Assembly (NCBI GenBank): GCA_038226305.1
Contig: JBBRQN010000013.1
Location: 20,023-84,022 of the forward strand
Source: JASLDZ01 sp038226305
GTDB lineage: Bacteria; Pseudomonadota; Alphaproteobacteria; Caulobacterales; Caulobacteraceae
DNA: 64,000 bases
Reading direction: 5' to 3'
Both the position numbers and the translations under genes were made by a program. The notes beneath the pieces were generated by a model. It was not told the origin of the DNA and ran no database searches. It was given only the letters and a program-made list of their open reading frames with translations. How positions within the stretch are numbered: position 1 is the stretch's first letter; every line of letters begins with the position of its first letter. Positions 7,784-16,578 of the stretch are shown piece by piece.

Positions 7784-9172
7784 ATGCGGCTGTTGGTGGT
7801 GGGTCGGTTGTCCGGCCAGCTTTCCGTGGCGGTGAAGATGGCGATGAGCGCGGGCGCCAAGGTGGCGCACGTGGAGACGATCGCCATGGCCACCCACGCC
7901 CTGCGCTCCGGCCAGGGGGCGGACCTCCTGATGGTCGACTACGACCTCGACATCGCAGGCCTCATCGCCGCTAACGAGGCCGAGCGCATTCGCGTGCCCG
8001 TGGTGGCCTGCGGGATCGCCGCCGACCCCCTGCGCGCCGCCGCCGCCATCCGGGCGGGCGCCAAGGAGTTCATCCCGCTTCCGCCGGAGGCCGAGCTGAT
8101 CGCCGCCGTGCTGGCCGCCGTCTCCGACGACGACCGGCCGATGATCGCCCGCGACCCGATCATGGAGCAGGTGATCGCGCTCGCGAACCAGGTGGCCCCC
8201 TCCGAAGCCTCCATCCTGATCACCGGCGAGAGCGGCGTCGGCAAGGAGGTGATGGCTCGCCACGTCCACAAGAAGAGCCGCCGGGCGCAGATGGCGTTCG
8301 TCTCGGTCAACTGCGCCGCGATCCCAGAGAACCTCCTGGAGAGCGAGCTCTTCGGCCACGAGAAGGGGGCCTTCACCGGCGCCCTGGCCCGGCGCATCGG
8401 CAAGTTCGAGGAGGCGGACGGCGGCACGCTCCTCCTCGACGAAATCTCCGAGATGGACGTGCGCCTGCAGGCCAAGCTCCTGCGCGCCATTCAGGAGCGC
8501 GAGATCGACCGCGTGGGCGGCGGCAAGCCCGTGAAGGTGGACATCCGCATCCTGGCCACCAGCAACCGCGATCTGGCGGAGGCCGTGAAGGTGGGCACCT
8601 TCCGGGAAGACCTGCTCTACCGCCTCAACGTGGTGAACCTGCGCGTGCCCGCCCTGCGCGAGCGGCCCGGCGACATCACCGCCCTGGCCGAGCACTTCGC
8701 CAAGAAATACGCCGCCGCGAACGGCGTGCCCGCCCGCCCGCTCTCCGCCGACGCCAAGCGCCGCCTGATCGGCCACCCCTGGCGAGGCAACGTGCGCGAG
8801 CTGGAGAACGCCATCCACCGGGCCGTGCTGCTCTCGGTCGGCCCGGAGATCGAGCCCGACGCCATCCGCCTGCCGGACGGCTCGGCCATGATGTCCGGCC
8901 TGATCGGCGACGGTCCGGCGGTGCGGGCCGCGCAGGTGGCTCAGGCCGTCGCCTCGGCCCCGATGGTGGGACAGACGGTGGCGCAGGTGGAGCAGCAGCT
9001 CATCCTCGACACCCTGGGCCACACCTTCGGCAACCGCACCCACGCCGCGGTGATCCTCGGCATCTCGATCCGCACGCTGCGCAACAAGCTCAAGGAATAC
9101 GGCGACGCGGGCGTGAACGTCCCCCCGCCCCAAGCCGGAGTGCTGGGAAGTGCTGGGGCCTATGCCGCCTGA
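7784..9172 (+). CDS. flbD: sigma-54-dependent flagellar transcription activator FlbD
   Basis: A 462-residue NtrC-family activator of class III/IV flagellar genes. It has an N-terminal receiver-like domain (1-115), an AAA+ domain with Walker A GESGVGKE near 147, the sigma-54-contact GAFTGA loop near 194, and a C-terminal FIS helix-turn-helix (THAAVILGISIRTLRNKL). The receiver lacks the paired acidic residues normally found after strand 1 (it reads RLLVVGRLSGQ), as expected for FlbD, which is controlled by FliX rather than by ordinary phosphorylation. ATG 7784 is chosen over an upstream GTG because AAGGAG sits 8 bases before it and FlbD proteins begin MRLLVVG. It is probably the activator acting on the candidate promoter at 127. 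Confidence 0.93.
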   Translation: MRLLVVGRLSGQLSVAVKMAMSAGAKVAHVETIAMATHALRSGQGADLLMVDYDLDIAGLIAANEAERIRVPVVACGIAADPLRAAAAIRAGAKEFIPLPPEAELIAAVLAAVSDDDRPMIARDPIMEQVIALANQVAPSEASILITGESGVGKEVMARHVHKKSRRAQMAFVSVNCAAIPENLLESELFGHEKGAFTGALARRIGKFEEADGGTLLLDEISEMDVRLQAKLLRAIQEREIDRVGGGKPVKVDIRILATSNRDLAEAVKVGTFREDLLYRLNVVNLRVPALRERPGDITALAEHFAKKYAAANGVPARPLSADAKRRLIGHPWRGNVRELENAIHRAVLLSVGPEIEPDAIRLPDGSAMMSGLIGDGPAVRAAQVAQAVASAPMVGQTVAQVEQQLILDTLGHTFGNRTHAAVILGISIRTLRNKLKEYGDAGVNVPPPQAGVLGSAGAYAA

Positions 9173-10040
9173 GCCCACCCGCCGCACAGCCCTGCTCGCC
9201 CCCGTCGGCGCGATGCTGTGGGCCTCAGCCCCTGCGCAGGCCGCGTCGGGTAATGCTTCACGCGCGTTTGCCGATCTGGAGGCGCGGTCGGGCGGGCGCC
9301 TCGGCGTCTACGCCCACAGCGGACGTCGCGTACTGCAGCACCGCGCGGCCGAGCGGTTCCCCATGTGCTCCAGCTTCAAGATGCTGCTCGCCGCGCGCGT
9401 GCTGGCCGACGCCGACCGGGGCGCGATCTCTCTCGACGAGCCGGTCGCCATTCCTCGCTCGGCGCTGCTCGCCCACGCCCCAATCACCCGACCCGCGGCG
9501 GAGGCGGGCCGCTCCCTCACCGTCGAGGCCCTCTGCGCCGCGATCGTGACGGTGAGCGACAACACCGCCGCCAACCTCCTGCTCGCCCGCGTCGGTGGCC
9601 CGGCGGGCCTCACCCGCTGGCTGCGCGCCTTTGACCCCCACACCCGCCTCGACCGCCTCGAGCCCGAGCTGAACGAATCGCGCATCGGCGATCCCCGCGA
9701 CACCACCACGCCGGAATGCATGGCCCGCGACGTGGAGACGCTCCTCACCGGCGACGTGCTATCGAAGTCCGCGCGCGCCAAGCTGTTGCGCTGGATGACC
9801 GACTGCACCACCGGCCCGAACAAGCTGCGCGCGGGCGTGCCCGCAGGCTGGAGCGTCGCCGACAAGACCGGCAACAACGGCGTGCACACCTCAGGCGACG
9901 TGGCCCTGATCACCCGCCCCGACGGCACCCGCATCTTCGTCGCCGCCTACGTCACCCAGTCCACCCTGCGCGGCCCCGCGCAGGAAGCCATCTTCGCCGA
10001 CGTGGCCCGCCTCGTGACCGACAGGTTCGCCCGTGGCTGA
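9162..10040 (+). CDS. class A beta-lactamase, exported
   Basis: A 292-residue serine beta-lactamase that hydrolyses beta-lactams in the periplasm. All class A motifs are present: SSFK (S70-x-x-K73), SDN (130 region, VTVSDNTAANLLL), ELN (166 region, EPELNES) and KTG (234 region, VADKTGNNG). The N-terminus has RR-T followed by a hydrophobic stretch and an AQA-type cleavage site, compatible with a Tat signal. The gene overlaps flbD upstream and flhA downstream, so it is co-transcribed with flagellar genes, which is unusual. GTG 9150 with GGAG upstream is an alternative start. Spectrum of activity cannot be read from the sequence. Confidence 0.9.
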   Translation: MPPEPTRRTALLAPVGAMLWASAPAQAASGNASRAFADLEARSGGRLGVYAHSGRRVLQHRAAERFPMCSSFKMLLAARVLADADRGAISLDEPVAIPRSALLAHAPITRPAAEAGRSLTVEALCAAIVTVSDNTAANLLLARVGGPAGLTRWLRAFDPHTRLDRLEPELNESRIGDPRDTTTPECMARDVETLLTGDVLSKSARAKLLRWMTDCTTGPNKLRAGVPAGWSVADKTGNNGVHTSGDVALITRPDGTRIFVAAYVTQSTLRGPAQEAIFADVARLVTDRFARG

Positions 10041-12123
10041 TCTCGCGCTCTCTCCTCCGCCCACGGGCGCGCCCACGTTCGGGGAGCTGCGGGGGTGGAT
10101 GCTGCGGGGCGAAGTGGGGCTCGCGATCGGGATCATCTCGATCGTCCTGCTCCTCGTGCTGCCCGTGCCGCCGTTCCTGGTGGACTTCCTCTTGGTGCTG
10201 TCGCTGACCACCGCCGTCCTGATCCTGATGACGGCGCTCTTGATCCGAAAGCCCCTGGAGTTCACCGCCTTCCCCACGGTGCTCCTGGTCACCACCCTCT
10301 ACCGCCTGGGGCTGGACATCGCCTCCACCCGCCTCGTGCTGAGCCACGGCCACGAGGGCGGGGAGCCTGCGGGTCAGGTGATCCAGGCCTTCGGCAAGCT
10401 GATGATGGGGGGCAACTTCGTCATCGGGGTGATCGTGTTCGCCATCCTCGTGATCGTGAACTTCATCGTCATCACCAAAGGCTCGAGCCGCATCGCCGAG
10501 GTGGCGGCGCGGTTCACCCTCGACTCCATGCCCGGCAAGCAGATGGCCATCGACGCCGACCTCTCCAGTGGCGTCATCGACGACAAGGAGGCCAAGCGCC
10601 GCCGCAAGGAGCTGGAGCAGGAATCCACCTTCTTCGGCGCCATGGACGGCGCCTCCAAGTTCGTGCGCGGCGACGCCATGGCAGGGCTGATCATCACGGT
10701 GATCAACATCGTGGGCGGCATGCTGATCGGCATGCTGCAGCACCACGTCACCCTGCAGCAGGCCGCCTCGACCTACACCGTGCTCTCCATCGGCGAGGGG
10801 CTGGTGAGCCAGGTGCCCGCGCTGGTGATCTCCATCGCCGCGGGCCTGCTCGTCTCCAAGGCGGGGGTCGAGGGCGCGGCCGACAAGGCGCTGGTGGCGC
10901 AGCTGGCGACCAACCCCATCGCGCTCGGCATGGTGTCGGCGACGGCGGGGGTGATCGGCCTGGCACCCGGCATGCCGCTGATCCCCTTCGCCCTCGTGGC
11001 CATCGGTGCGGGGGTGCTGGCGGCGCGGAGCGCCCGCAAGCCGCTGCCCCAGCCCGAGGTCGACCTCAAGCCCGCGGGGCCGCCGGAGGAGGAGCCCATC
11101 GGGGCGTCGCTGGCCATCGACGAGGTGAAGATCGAGCTGGGCTACGGCCTCCTAACCCTCATCAACGATCTGGAGGGGCGCCGCCTCACGGATCAGATCC
11201 GGGCGCTCCGCCGGACCCTGGCGCAGGACTACGGCTTCGTGATGCCGTCGGTGCGGATCCTCGACAACATGCGCCTGCCCAACCAGGGCTACCGCCTGCT
11301 CATCAAGGAGATGGAGGCCGGGGCAGGCGAGGTGCGGATCGGCTCGCTGATGGCCATGAACCCCGCGGGCGGCCAGGTCGACATCCCCGGCGAGCACGTG
11401 AAGGAGCCCGCGTTCGGCCTCCCCGCGACCTGGATCGACGAAGCCCTGCGGGAGGAGGCCACCTTCCGCGGCTACACCATCGTGGACCCGTCCACCGTGC
11501 TCACCACCCACCTGACGGAAATCCTGAAGGACTCCATGCCCGACCTCCTCGGCTATGCCGAACTGCAGAAGCTCATCAAGGAACTGGGCCCCGACCAGAA
11601 GAAGCAGGCCGACGACCTGATCCCCGCCATCGCCCCGGCCACCACGGTGCAAAGGGTGCTGCAATCCCTTCTGAAGGAGCGGGTGTCGATCCGCGACCTC
11701 CCCACGATCCTCGAAGGCATCGGCGAGGCCGCGCCGCACGGATCGAGCGTGACCACGCTGGTGGAGCATGTGCGCTCCCGCCTCGCCAAGCAGCTGTGCT
11801 TCGCCAACCGCGGCGAAGACGGGGCCCTGCCCATCGTCACCCTGTCGCCCGACTGGGAGCAGATCTTCGCCGACAGCCTGATCGGCACGGGCGAGGAGCG
11901 TCAGCTGGCGCTGGCCCCCTCCAAGCTTCAGGAGTTCATCCGCAACGTGCGCGACGTGTTCGAGCGCGTGTCGCTGGCGGGGGAGACGGCGGTCTTGCTC
12001 ACCAGCCCCGGCGTGCGGCCCTACGTGCGCTCCATCGTGGAGCGGTTCCGGGGTCAGACCGTGGTGATGAGCCAGGCCGAGGTACACCCTCGCGCCCGCC
12101 TGCGCACGGTGGGCAGCGTCTAG
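10033..12123 (+). CDS. flhA: flagellar type III export gate protein
   Basis: A 696-residue FHIPEP-family protein of the flagellar export gate. Eight transmembrane helices are predicted in the first ~330 residues; the family signature region (ITKGSSRIAEVAARFTLDSM, then PGKQMAIDADL) lies near residues 150-180; the rest is the cytoplasmic ring-forming domain that receives chaperone-substrate complexes. The GTG start overlaps the beta-lactamase stop by 8 bases. It ends the plus-strand flagellar block and converges on a response regulator gene 4 bases away. Confidence 0.96.
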   Translation: MADLALSPPPTGAPTFGELRGWMLRGEVGLAIGIISIVLLLVLPVPPFLVDFLLVLSLTTAVLILMTALLIRKPLEFTAFPTVLLVTTLYRLGLDIASTRLVLSHGHEGGEPAGQVIQAFGKLMMGGNFVIGVIVFAILVIVNFIVITKGSSRIAEVAARFTLDSMPGKQMAIDADLSSGVIDDKEAKRRRKELEQESTFFGAMDGASKFVRGDAMAGLIITVINIVGGMLIGMLQHHVTLQQAASTYTVLSIGEGLVSQVPALVISIAAGLLVSKAGVEGAADKALVAQLATNPIALGMVSATAGVIGLAPGMPLIPFALVAIGAGVLAARSARKPLPQPEVDLKPAGPPEEEPIGASLAIDEVKIELGYGLLTLINDLEGRRLTDQIRALRRTLAQDYGFVMPSVRILDNMRLPNQGYRLLIKEMEAGAGEVRIGSLMAMNPAGGQVDIPGEHVKEPAFGLPATWIDEALREEATFRGYTIVDPSTVLTTHLTEILKDSMPDLLGYAELQKLIKELGPDQKKQADDLIPAIAPATTVQRVLQSLLKERVSIRDLPTILEGIGEAAPHGSSVTTLVEHVRSRLAKQLCFANRGEDGALPIVTLSPDWEQIFADSLIGTGEERQLALAPSKLQEFIRNVRDVFERVSLAGETAVLLTSPGVRPYVRSIVERFRGQTVVMSQAEVHPRARLRTVGSV

Positions 12124-12127
12124 GGCG

Positions 12128-12511
12128 TCAGGCCCGGCCGACGGCGGTGCGCAGGGCGGCTTCCACGTCGTTCATGCTGAAAGGCTTCTGCAGGGTGGGC
12201 CGGTCGCGCCAGGCTTCGGGCACGCCGCTCTCGCCATAGCCTGTGGCGAAGATGAAGGGCTTGCCGCGGCTGGCGAGCATCTCGGCCACGGGGATCACCG
12301 GCTTGCCGCCGAGGTTCATGTCCAGGATCGCCACGTCGATCTCGGCAACCTGCGCCGTCTCCAGCGCCTGGGCCACGGTGGAGGCGGAGCCCACGAGCTT
12401 GCAGCCCATGTCCTCCAGCATGTCCTCGAGCAGCATGGCGACGAGCGCCTCGTCCTCGACGATCAGCACGCGCACGTCCTGCAGGGAGGTGTCTGGCGAG
12501 GCGGTCGTCAT
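12128..12511 (-). CDS. single-domain response regulator
   Basis: A 127-residue stand-alone receiver: acidic pair in VRVLIVEDEALVAMLLEDML, phospho-acceptor aspartate in DVAILDMNLGG, and conserved lysine in TLQKPFSM. There is no output domain, so it probably acts by protein contact, like the many single-domain regulators of alphaproteobacteria. The sequence is closest to CheY-like receivers linked to HWE/HisKA2 kinases, but no kinase lies in the window. It converges with flhA and is not obviously part of the flagellar operon. Confidence 0.88.
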   Translation of the reverse strand: MTTASPDTSLQDVRVLIVEDEALVAMLLEDMLEDMGCKLVGSASTVAQALETAQVAEIDVAILDMNLGGKPVIPVAEMLASRGKPFIFATGYGESGVPEAWRDRPTLQKPFSMNDVEAALRTAVGRA

Positions 12512-12625
12512 CGTGTCCAGTCTACGGGCGGGGGTTGAAGGCGCGTTCTAAGCTCGCGGACGACGCAACATGGGCGGTCACAGCGGCTAAGCCAGCCCGA
12601 ATTGTGTCTTGGAGCCACTGATGCG

Positions 12626-13630
12626 TCAAACGACCACAGATTGCGACGTTTTCAACTCCACCAACCTAATCAAATGATTAGCCAACCTTTGGGTTTCTGC
12701 GAGCGGCTCGTAACTCCAGCTCTCCAGCCGGCCGTCGAAGGGCCGCACCGCTCCGCGCCCGGCTAGGGCGGCATGAAAGCGGTCCTTTCGGGCCTGCGAG
12801 CCTGACAACGGCACGATCTGGACCGGCTTCCCGGTGGAGGCGGCCTCGGCGACCATGTTGATGGAGTCGGCCGTCACCAGCACGTGGTCGGCGGCGGCCA
12901 GGATCGCCGGATAAGGGTTTGGGCCGGGCTCGTCGGCGGCCCCGTCCCAGATCACGCCCGGGCGACCGGCCAGCCGCTCTGACAGGATGTCTCTCGCGGC
13001 TTGAGGGGTGCGGCGCGAGAACGTCATGAGGAGCGATCCCCCCGTCTCGTCGAGCAGGGCGGCAATCTCGTCGGCCAGCGAGCGGGCCCGTTCGGGCGGC
13101 AGGTCGAAAGCCTTGGAACGCCCGCCCACCAGAACCGCGATCCGCGGATGCGGCAGCTCGGCAAACTGCGGAAAAGCTGTCAGCCCCGCCGCCAGCGCCT
13201 GCGGCGTGACCCGGTGCGCCGACCCCAGCATGGGAAACACGTTCGGCCCGGAAAGCTCATCATGGGCGGGGGGTGCCACGAGATCGAACAGCCTCGTTGG
13301 GCGCAGGGGATCCTGAAGCTGCACCACGAAGGTGCGCCCGCCTGACCAGCGACGTATGGCGATGGAGAAGGGGATGCTGGCGCGGCCGTTCCCGATCCAC
13401 AGGTCGGGCCAGGGCGGGGCGATGGGATCGGAGGCTTGCGTGAGCAGCCCGCGTGGCCACAACGCCAGGGGCGTCGGCATTCGTCGCAGCCAGGGCCGCC
13501 AGGCGATGCGCTTCACCACCACCTGCGCGGGGCGCAGGCGCGCCACGGCCTCGGCCACGCCCAGCGCCTGATTTTCGATCCCGGCCCGGCCGTCCGAAAC
13601 GGCCCAGATGACCAGCGGGGCCACGGGCAC
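12626..13630 (-). CDS. ELM1/GtrOC1 family (DUF1022) protein
   Basis: A 334-residue member of the mitochondrial-fission ELM1 family. The start matches the family (VIWAVSDGRAGIENQALGVAEA), and the C-terminal half has a glycosyltransferase-like fold signature (VLVTADSINMVAEAASTGKPVQIVPL). Bacterial members are of unknown function but look like nucleotide-sugar-dependent glycosyltransferases. The annotated GTG has a poor ribosome site; the GTG two codons later (13624) has GAGG about 8 bases upstream and may be the true start. It lies 22 bases after greA in the same direction. Confidence 0.82.
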   Translation of the reverse strand: MPVAPLVIWAVSDGRAGIENQALGVAEAVARLRPAQVVVKRIAWRPWLRRMPTPLALWPRGLLTQASDPIAPPWPDLWIGNGRASIPFSIAIRRWSGGRTFVVQLQDPLRPTRLFDLVAPPAHDELSGPNVFPMLGSAHRVTPQALAAGLTAFPQFAELPHPRIAVLVGGRSKAFDLPPERARSLADEIAALLDETGGSLLMTFSRRTPQAARDILSERLAGRPGVIWDGAADEPGPNPYPAILAAADHVLVTADSINMVAEAASTGKPVQIVPLSGSQARKDRFHAALAGRGAVRPFDGRLESWSYEPLAETQRLANHLIRLVELKTSQSVVV

Positions 13631-13652
13631 GTCCTCGGCCAGACTCAGCGGA

Positions 13653-14126
13653 TCAGGCCCATTCGACCTTGAGGATCTCGTAGGACTTCACGCCGCCGGG
13701 GGTCTGCACCTCGACCACGTCGCCGGACTCCTTGCCGATCATGCCCCGCGCCAGGGGCGAGGTCAGCGACAGGCGGCCCTTCTTCACGTCGGCCTCGTGC
13801 TCGCCGACGATCTGGTAACGGGCCTCGTCCTCGGTGTCCTCGTCGACCACCGTCACGGTGGCGCCGAACTTCACCTGCTTGCCAGAGAGCTTGGACACGT
13901 CGATCACCTGCGCGCGGCTGATCTTGTCCTCGATCTCGGCGATGCGGCCTTCGATCCAGCCCTGACGGTCCTTCGCGGCGTGATACTCGGCGTTTTCCGA
14001 GAGATCGCCATGCTCGCGCGCCTCCGAAATGGCCGCGATGACGCCCGGACGTTCAACGGTCTTCAGACGCTTCAATTCATCGTCGAGGGACGCATAGCCC
14101 TCGCCGGTCATCGGCACTTTTTCCAT
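13653..14126 (-). CDS. greA: transcription elongation factor GreA
   Basis: A 157-residue factor that reactivates backtracked RNA polymerase by stimulating transcript cleavage. The N-terminal coiled coil (residues 1-75) has the tip motif DLSENAEYHAAKDRQGWIEG carrying the catalytic acidic residues, followed by the FKBP-like C-terminal domain (VKFGATVTVVDEDTEDEARY; SPLARGMIGKESGDVVEVQT). Full length. Confidence 0.96.
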   Translation of the reverse strand: MEKVPMTGEGYASLDDELKRLKTVERPGVIAAISEAREHGDLSENAEYHAAKDRQGWIEGRIAEIEDKISRAQVIDVSKLSGKQVKFGATVTVVDEDTEDEARYQIVGEHEADVKKGRLSLTSPLARGMIGKESGDVVEVQTPGGVKSYEILKVEWA

Positions 14127-14244
14127 ACGGGATCGGGTCTTGTCCGCCTGTGGGAGCTCGCCACCGGCCGCAGACGGTCGCGGTCGGGGGAAGGAAGATA
14201 GGGTCAGGCGCGCCCGCCCGCAAGTTCAAGCGTGGCCGCAGCCG

Positions 14245-14427
14245 TCAGCCGGGGGGCGAACGGCCGCGCAACCGCACCGCCAGCACCCAGATTCCCAGGC
14301 CCGCCACGCCGACGGCCCCCACCCCGATCAGCATCAGGGCGACTGCCAGTTTCAGCACGAAGGCGACCACACCCGCCACGAGGCAGACGACGACGGCCAG
14401 CGCCAGGAGGAAGAGGGTGCGGTTCAT
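14245..14427 (-). CDS. small membrane protein, unknown
   Basis: A 60-residue protein that is hydrophobic over nearly its whole length (about residues 4-50: two transmembrane segments), ending in a short basic tail. I do not recognise a family. It lies in the same direction between the glutathione transferase and greA with modest gaps. Supported only by composition, ATG start and context. Confidence 0.5.
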   Translation of the reverse strand: MNRTLFLLALAVVVCLVAGVVAFVLKLAVALMLIGVGAVGVAGLGIWVLAVRLRGRSPPG

Positions 14428-14475
14428 GGGGCGCTCAACGGCGAAGGGCCGGCCGCGGTTGCCGACGGGCGGCCA

Positions 14476-15144
14476 TCACGCGGCGTAGGCGTAGGCGCCG
14501 CCCCGCTGCAGGGCACGCTGATAGGCCGGGCGGGCGTGGATTTTCGCGAGGAAGGCGGCGCAGTTCGGACGCCCCTCGCGCAGGCCGCCGCGGGATGCCG
14601 CCGCCTCCAGCGGGAAGCTCATCTGGATGTCGGCGGCGCTGAACCACGACCCGGCGAACCACTCGGACTTGCCGAGTTCGGCCTCCCAATAATCCATGTG
14701 CGCAAGAAGCTGCGGCTCCACGAAGCTTTCCAGGGCCGCCTTCGCCACGCCCTTCACCAGCGGCTTGGTCAGCCCGGGGGCGCGCTGCGGCAGGGCGGTG
14801 AAGATCAGCTTGAGCAGCAGCGGCGTCATGGCCGAACCCTCGGCATAGTGCAGCCAGTAGGTGTAGCGCGCCCGCTCCGGCGTGCCCTTGGCGGGCTCCA
14901 GCCGCCCCTTGCCGTGCTCCTCGACCAGATGCTCGATGATGGCGCCGGTCTCGGCGAAGGTGCCGTGCTCGTCGGTGATCACGGGAGATTTGCCCAGGGG
15001 GTGGATCGCCTTCAGCTCCGGCGGGGCCAGCATGGTGGCCTTGTCGCGCTCATAGCGCTTCACCTCGTAGGGCACGCCCAGCTCCTCAAGCAGCCACAGG
15101 ATGCGCTGCGACCGCGAGTTCTCGAGGTGGTGGACGGTGATCAT
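14476..15144 (-). CDS. glutathione S-transferase family protein
   Basis: A 222-residue protein with an N-terminal thioredoxin-fold GST domain (MITVHHLENSRSQRILWLLEELGVPYE; substrate contact KSPVITDEHG, then ETGAIIEHL) and an all-helical C-terminal domain with the N-capping motif FSAADIQMSFPLE. It probably conjugates glutathione to electrophiles or reduces peroxides; the exact substrate cannot be inferred. Length is typical. Genes on both sides run in the same direction. Confidence 0.9.
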   Translation of the reverse strand: MITVHHLENSRSQRILWLLEELGVPYEVKRYERDKATMLAPPELKAIHPLGKSPVITDEHGTFAETGAIIEHLVEEHGKGRLEPAKGTPERARYTYWLHYAEGSAMTPLLLKLIFTALPQRAPGLTKPLVKGVAKAALESFVEPQLLAHMDYWEAELGKSEWFAGSWFSAADIQMSFPLEAAASRGGLREGRPNCAAFLAKIHARPAYQRALQRGGAYAYAA

Positions 15145-15310
15145 GCGCGATGGGCCTTCGTGGCGATGTCTGCATCATGCAATATCGTCAGGCCCTTAAA
15201 CAGCGCTCGTCCACGCTTGGCGCAAGTGGCTCCAGCGATGCTCACGCCGCGAGCCCTCGGAGCGGAAGCTGGGTGAAAGCTGAGCACTGGGTGCGTGTGC
15301 CGTCCGACCT

Positions 15311-16531
15311 TCACCGGATCGGTGGAGCCCAGTCGGAGCCGCGGAACACGCCTGCGTACTGGGCATAGGCGGTGGAGGGCAGGGCGGGGTCTGTGGGCTT
15401 GAAGCTCTGGCCGAGCTTGGTCTCCACCGTCACGAGGTCCGCACCGCTGCGATAGGGTGAGCCGGGCGCGTCCAGCCGCCACAGCACCACCGCGTCGCGG
15501 CGGGAAGCGGCGCGCAGGGTCTGCGCGCCTGCAGCCACGACGAACGGTCCGTCCACGTTCAGGGTGGTCATCCGGGTGGCGGTCTTGCCGGGGATCATCA
15601 CGGCGCTGTCGAGCGACAGGATGACGATGCTGGCCATCGAGGCCGCCGCCGGCAGGGTCGAGCCGCGCACCTGCATGGCAAAGGGCTTCGCGCCGCTGAT
15701 GCCCGCCTGCATCACGTGGAACAGGCCCCACAGGCCGTAAGCCTGCCGGTCGCCCAGCTCTCCCGATCGCACCGCCTGGGCGTAGCTTTCGAACAGCGTC
15801 TTCTCCCGCCCGGCCTTTCCCGCAGTCAGCGACAGGAGGGTGCGCAGACGCTCGCGGGTGAACGCGGGGGCCCGCACGGCGCCATCGAGCCAGGTCGCGG
15901 CGGTTGCCGCGGCGACGGAGTCCTTGGTGTCGCTGGTGATCGCGGACCGGTCCACCGGCGCGCCGTTCGCCTCCAGCCAGTCGAGCAGCAGCGGCCAGTC
16001 CTGCACGGCGTCCAGGCCGATAAAGTGGACGCGCCGGTCGGCGGGCAGGCGCAGGTTGAGCGAGCGCACGCCGCGCACCTTGCCCATGAAGGCGGTGTTG
16101 CCCCATTGGGCCACGTCCTTCCACGCGGAAAACACACGCACGAGGGCGGCCTCGTCGCCGGTGTCGAGATAACGGTTCAGGGTGATCGCCTGCACGGGGT
16201 CGACCTCGGCCACATAGTCCCGCAGGCCGGTGCGCCGGTTCAGCTCGGTGAGAAGCGCAAGGTCCACGACCTGCGGTGCCGCGCTGCCGTGGCTCTCGCC
16301 CAACAGAATCAGCCTCGCGTGAAGGAGCGCTTCCGGCAGCCGCAGGGCCAGCGGCCCGGCGACGGGGCCGGAACCGATCTCATGCGCGCGCAGCCACGCA
16401 ACCTTGGCCGGATCGGCCTCGCTTGCAGCCGCCGTCTGAACGGGGGCGGGGGCGGGCACCTGCGCAACGGCCGAAGCGCTCCCCGCCGCGAGTTTCAGGG
16501 CGACGAGGCAGGAGATCAGGGCAGGACGCAT
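15311..16531 (-). CDS. exported erythromycin esterase/TraB-ChaN-like protein
   Basis: About 406 residues, with a cleavable signal peptide (hydrophobic run ending ASAVAQ). The core LILLGESHGSAAPQVVDLAL carries the GESHG-type motif of the erythromycin esterase/ChaN/TIKI superfamily, which binds metal or heme and in some members hydrolyses esters or peptides. A second conserved block, RVHFIGLDAVQDWPLLLDWLE, fits the same fold. Function is unknown; the name does not imply macrolide resistance. The start is uncertain: GTG 16564 would add 11 Arg-rich residues, but ATG 16531 gives a proper signal peptide. It follows carB closely. Confidence 0.65.
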   Translation of the reverse strand: MRPALISCLVALKLAAGSASAVAQVPAPAPVQTAAASEADPAKVAWLRAHEIGSGPVAGPLALRLPEALLHARLILLGESHGSAAPQVVDLALLTELNRRTGLRDYVAEVDPVQAITLNRYLDTGDEAALVRVFSAWKDVAQWGNTAFMGKVRGVRSLNLRLPADRRVHFIGLDAVQDWPLLLDWLEANGAPVDRSAITSDTKDSVAAATAATWLDGAVRAPAFTRERLRTLLSLTAGKAGREKTLFESYAQAVRSGELGDRQAYGLWGLFHVMQAGISGAKPFAMQVRGSTLPAAASMASIVILSLDSAVMIPGKTATRMTTLNVDGPFVVAAGAQTLRAASRRDAVVLWRLDAPGSPYRSGADLVTVETKLGQSFKPTDPALPSTAYAQYAGVFRGSDWAPPIR

Positions 16532-16578
16532 CGCGGCATGTGGCCGACGCCTGGCCTGCCTCACCAGTTAAACTTCGG

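Noticed and set aside
10095..12239. Long second frame on the same strand within flhA
   Set aside because: It has no start with a ribosome site and its product is Arg/His/Pro-rich; flhA explains the region fully.
15150..15368. Short plus-strand frame between the glutathione transferase and the exported esterase-like gene
   Set aside because: It overlaps the end of a better-supported gene on the other strand, has no clear ribosome site, and the translation has no structure suggesting a protein.
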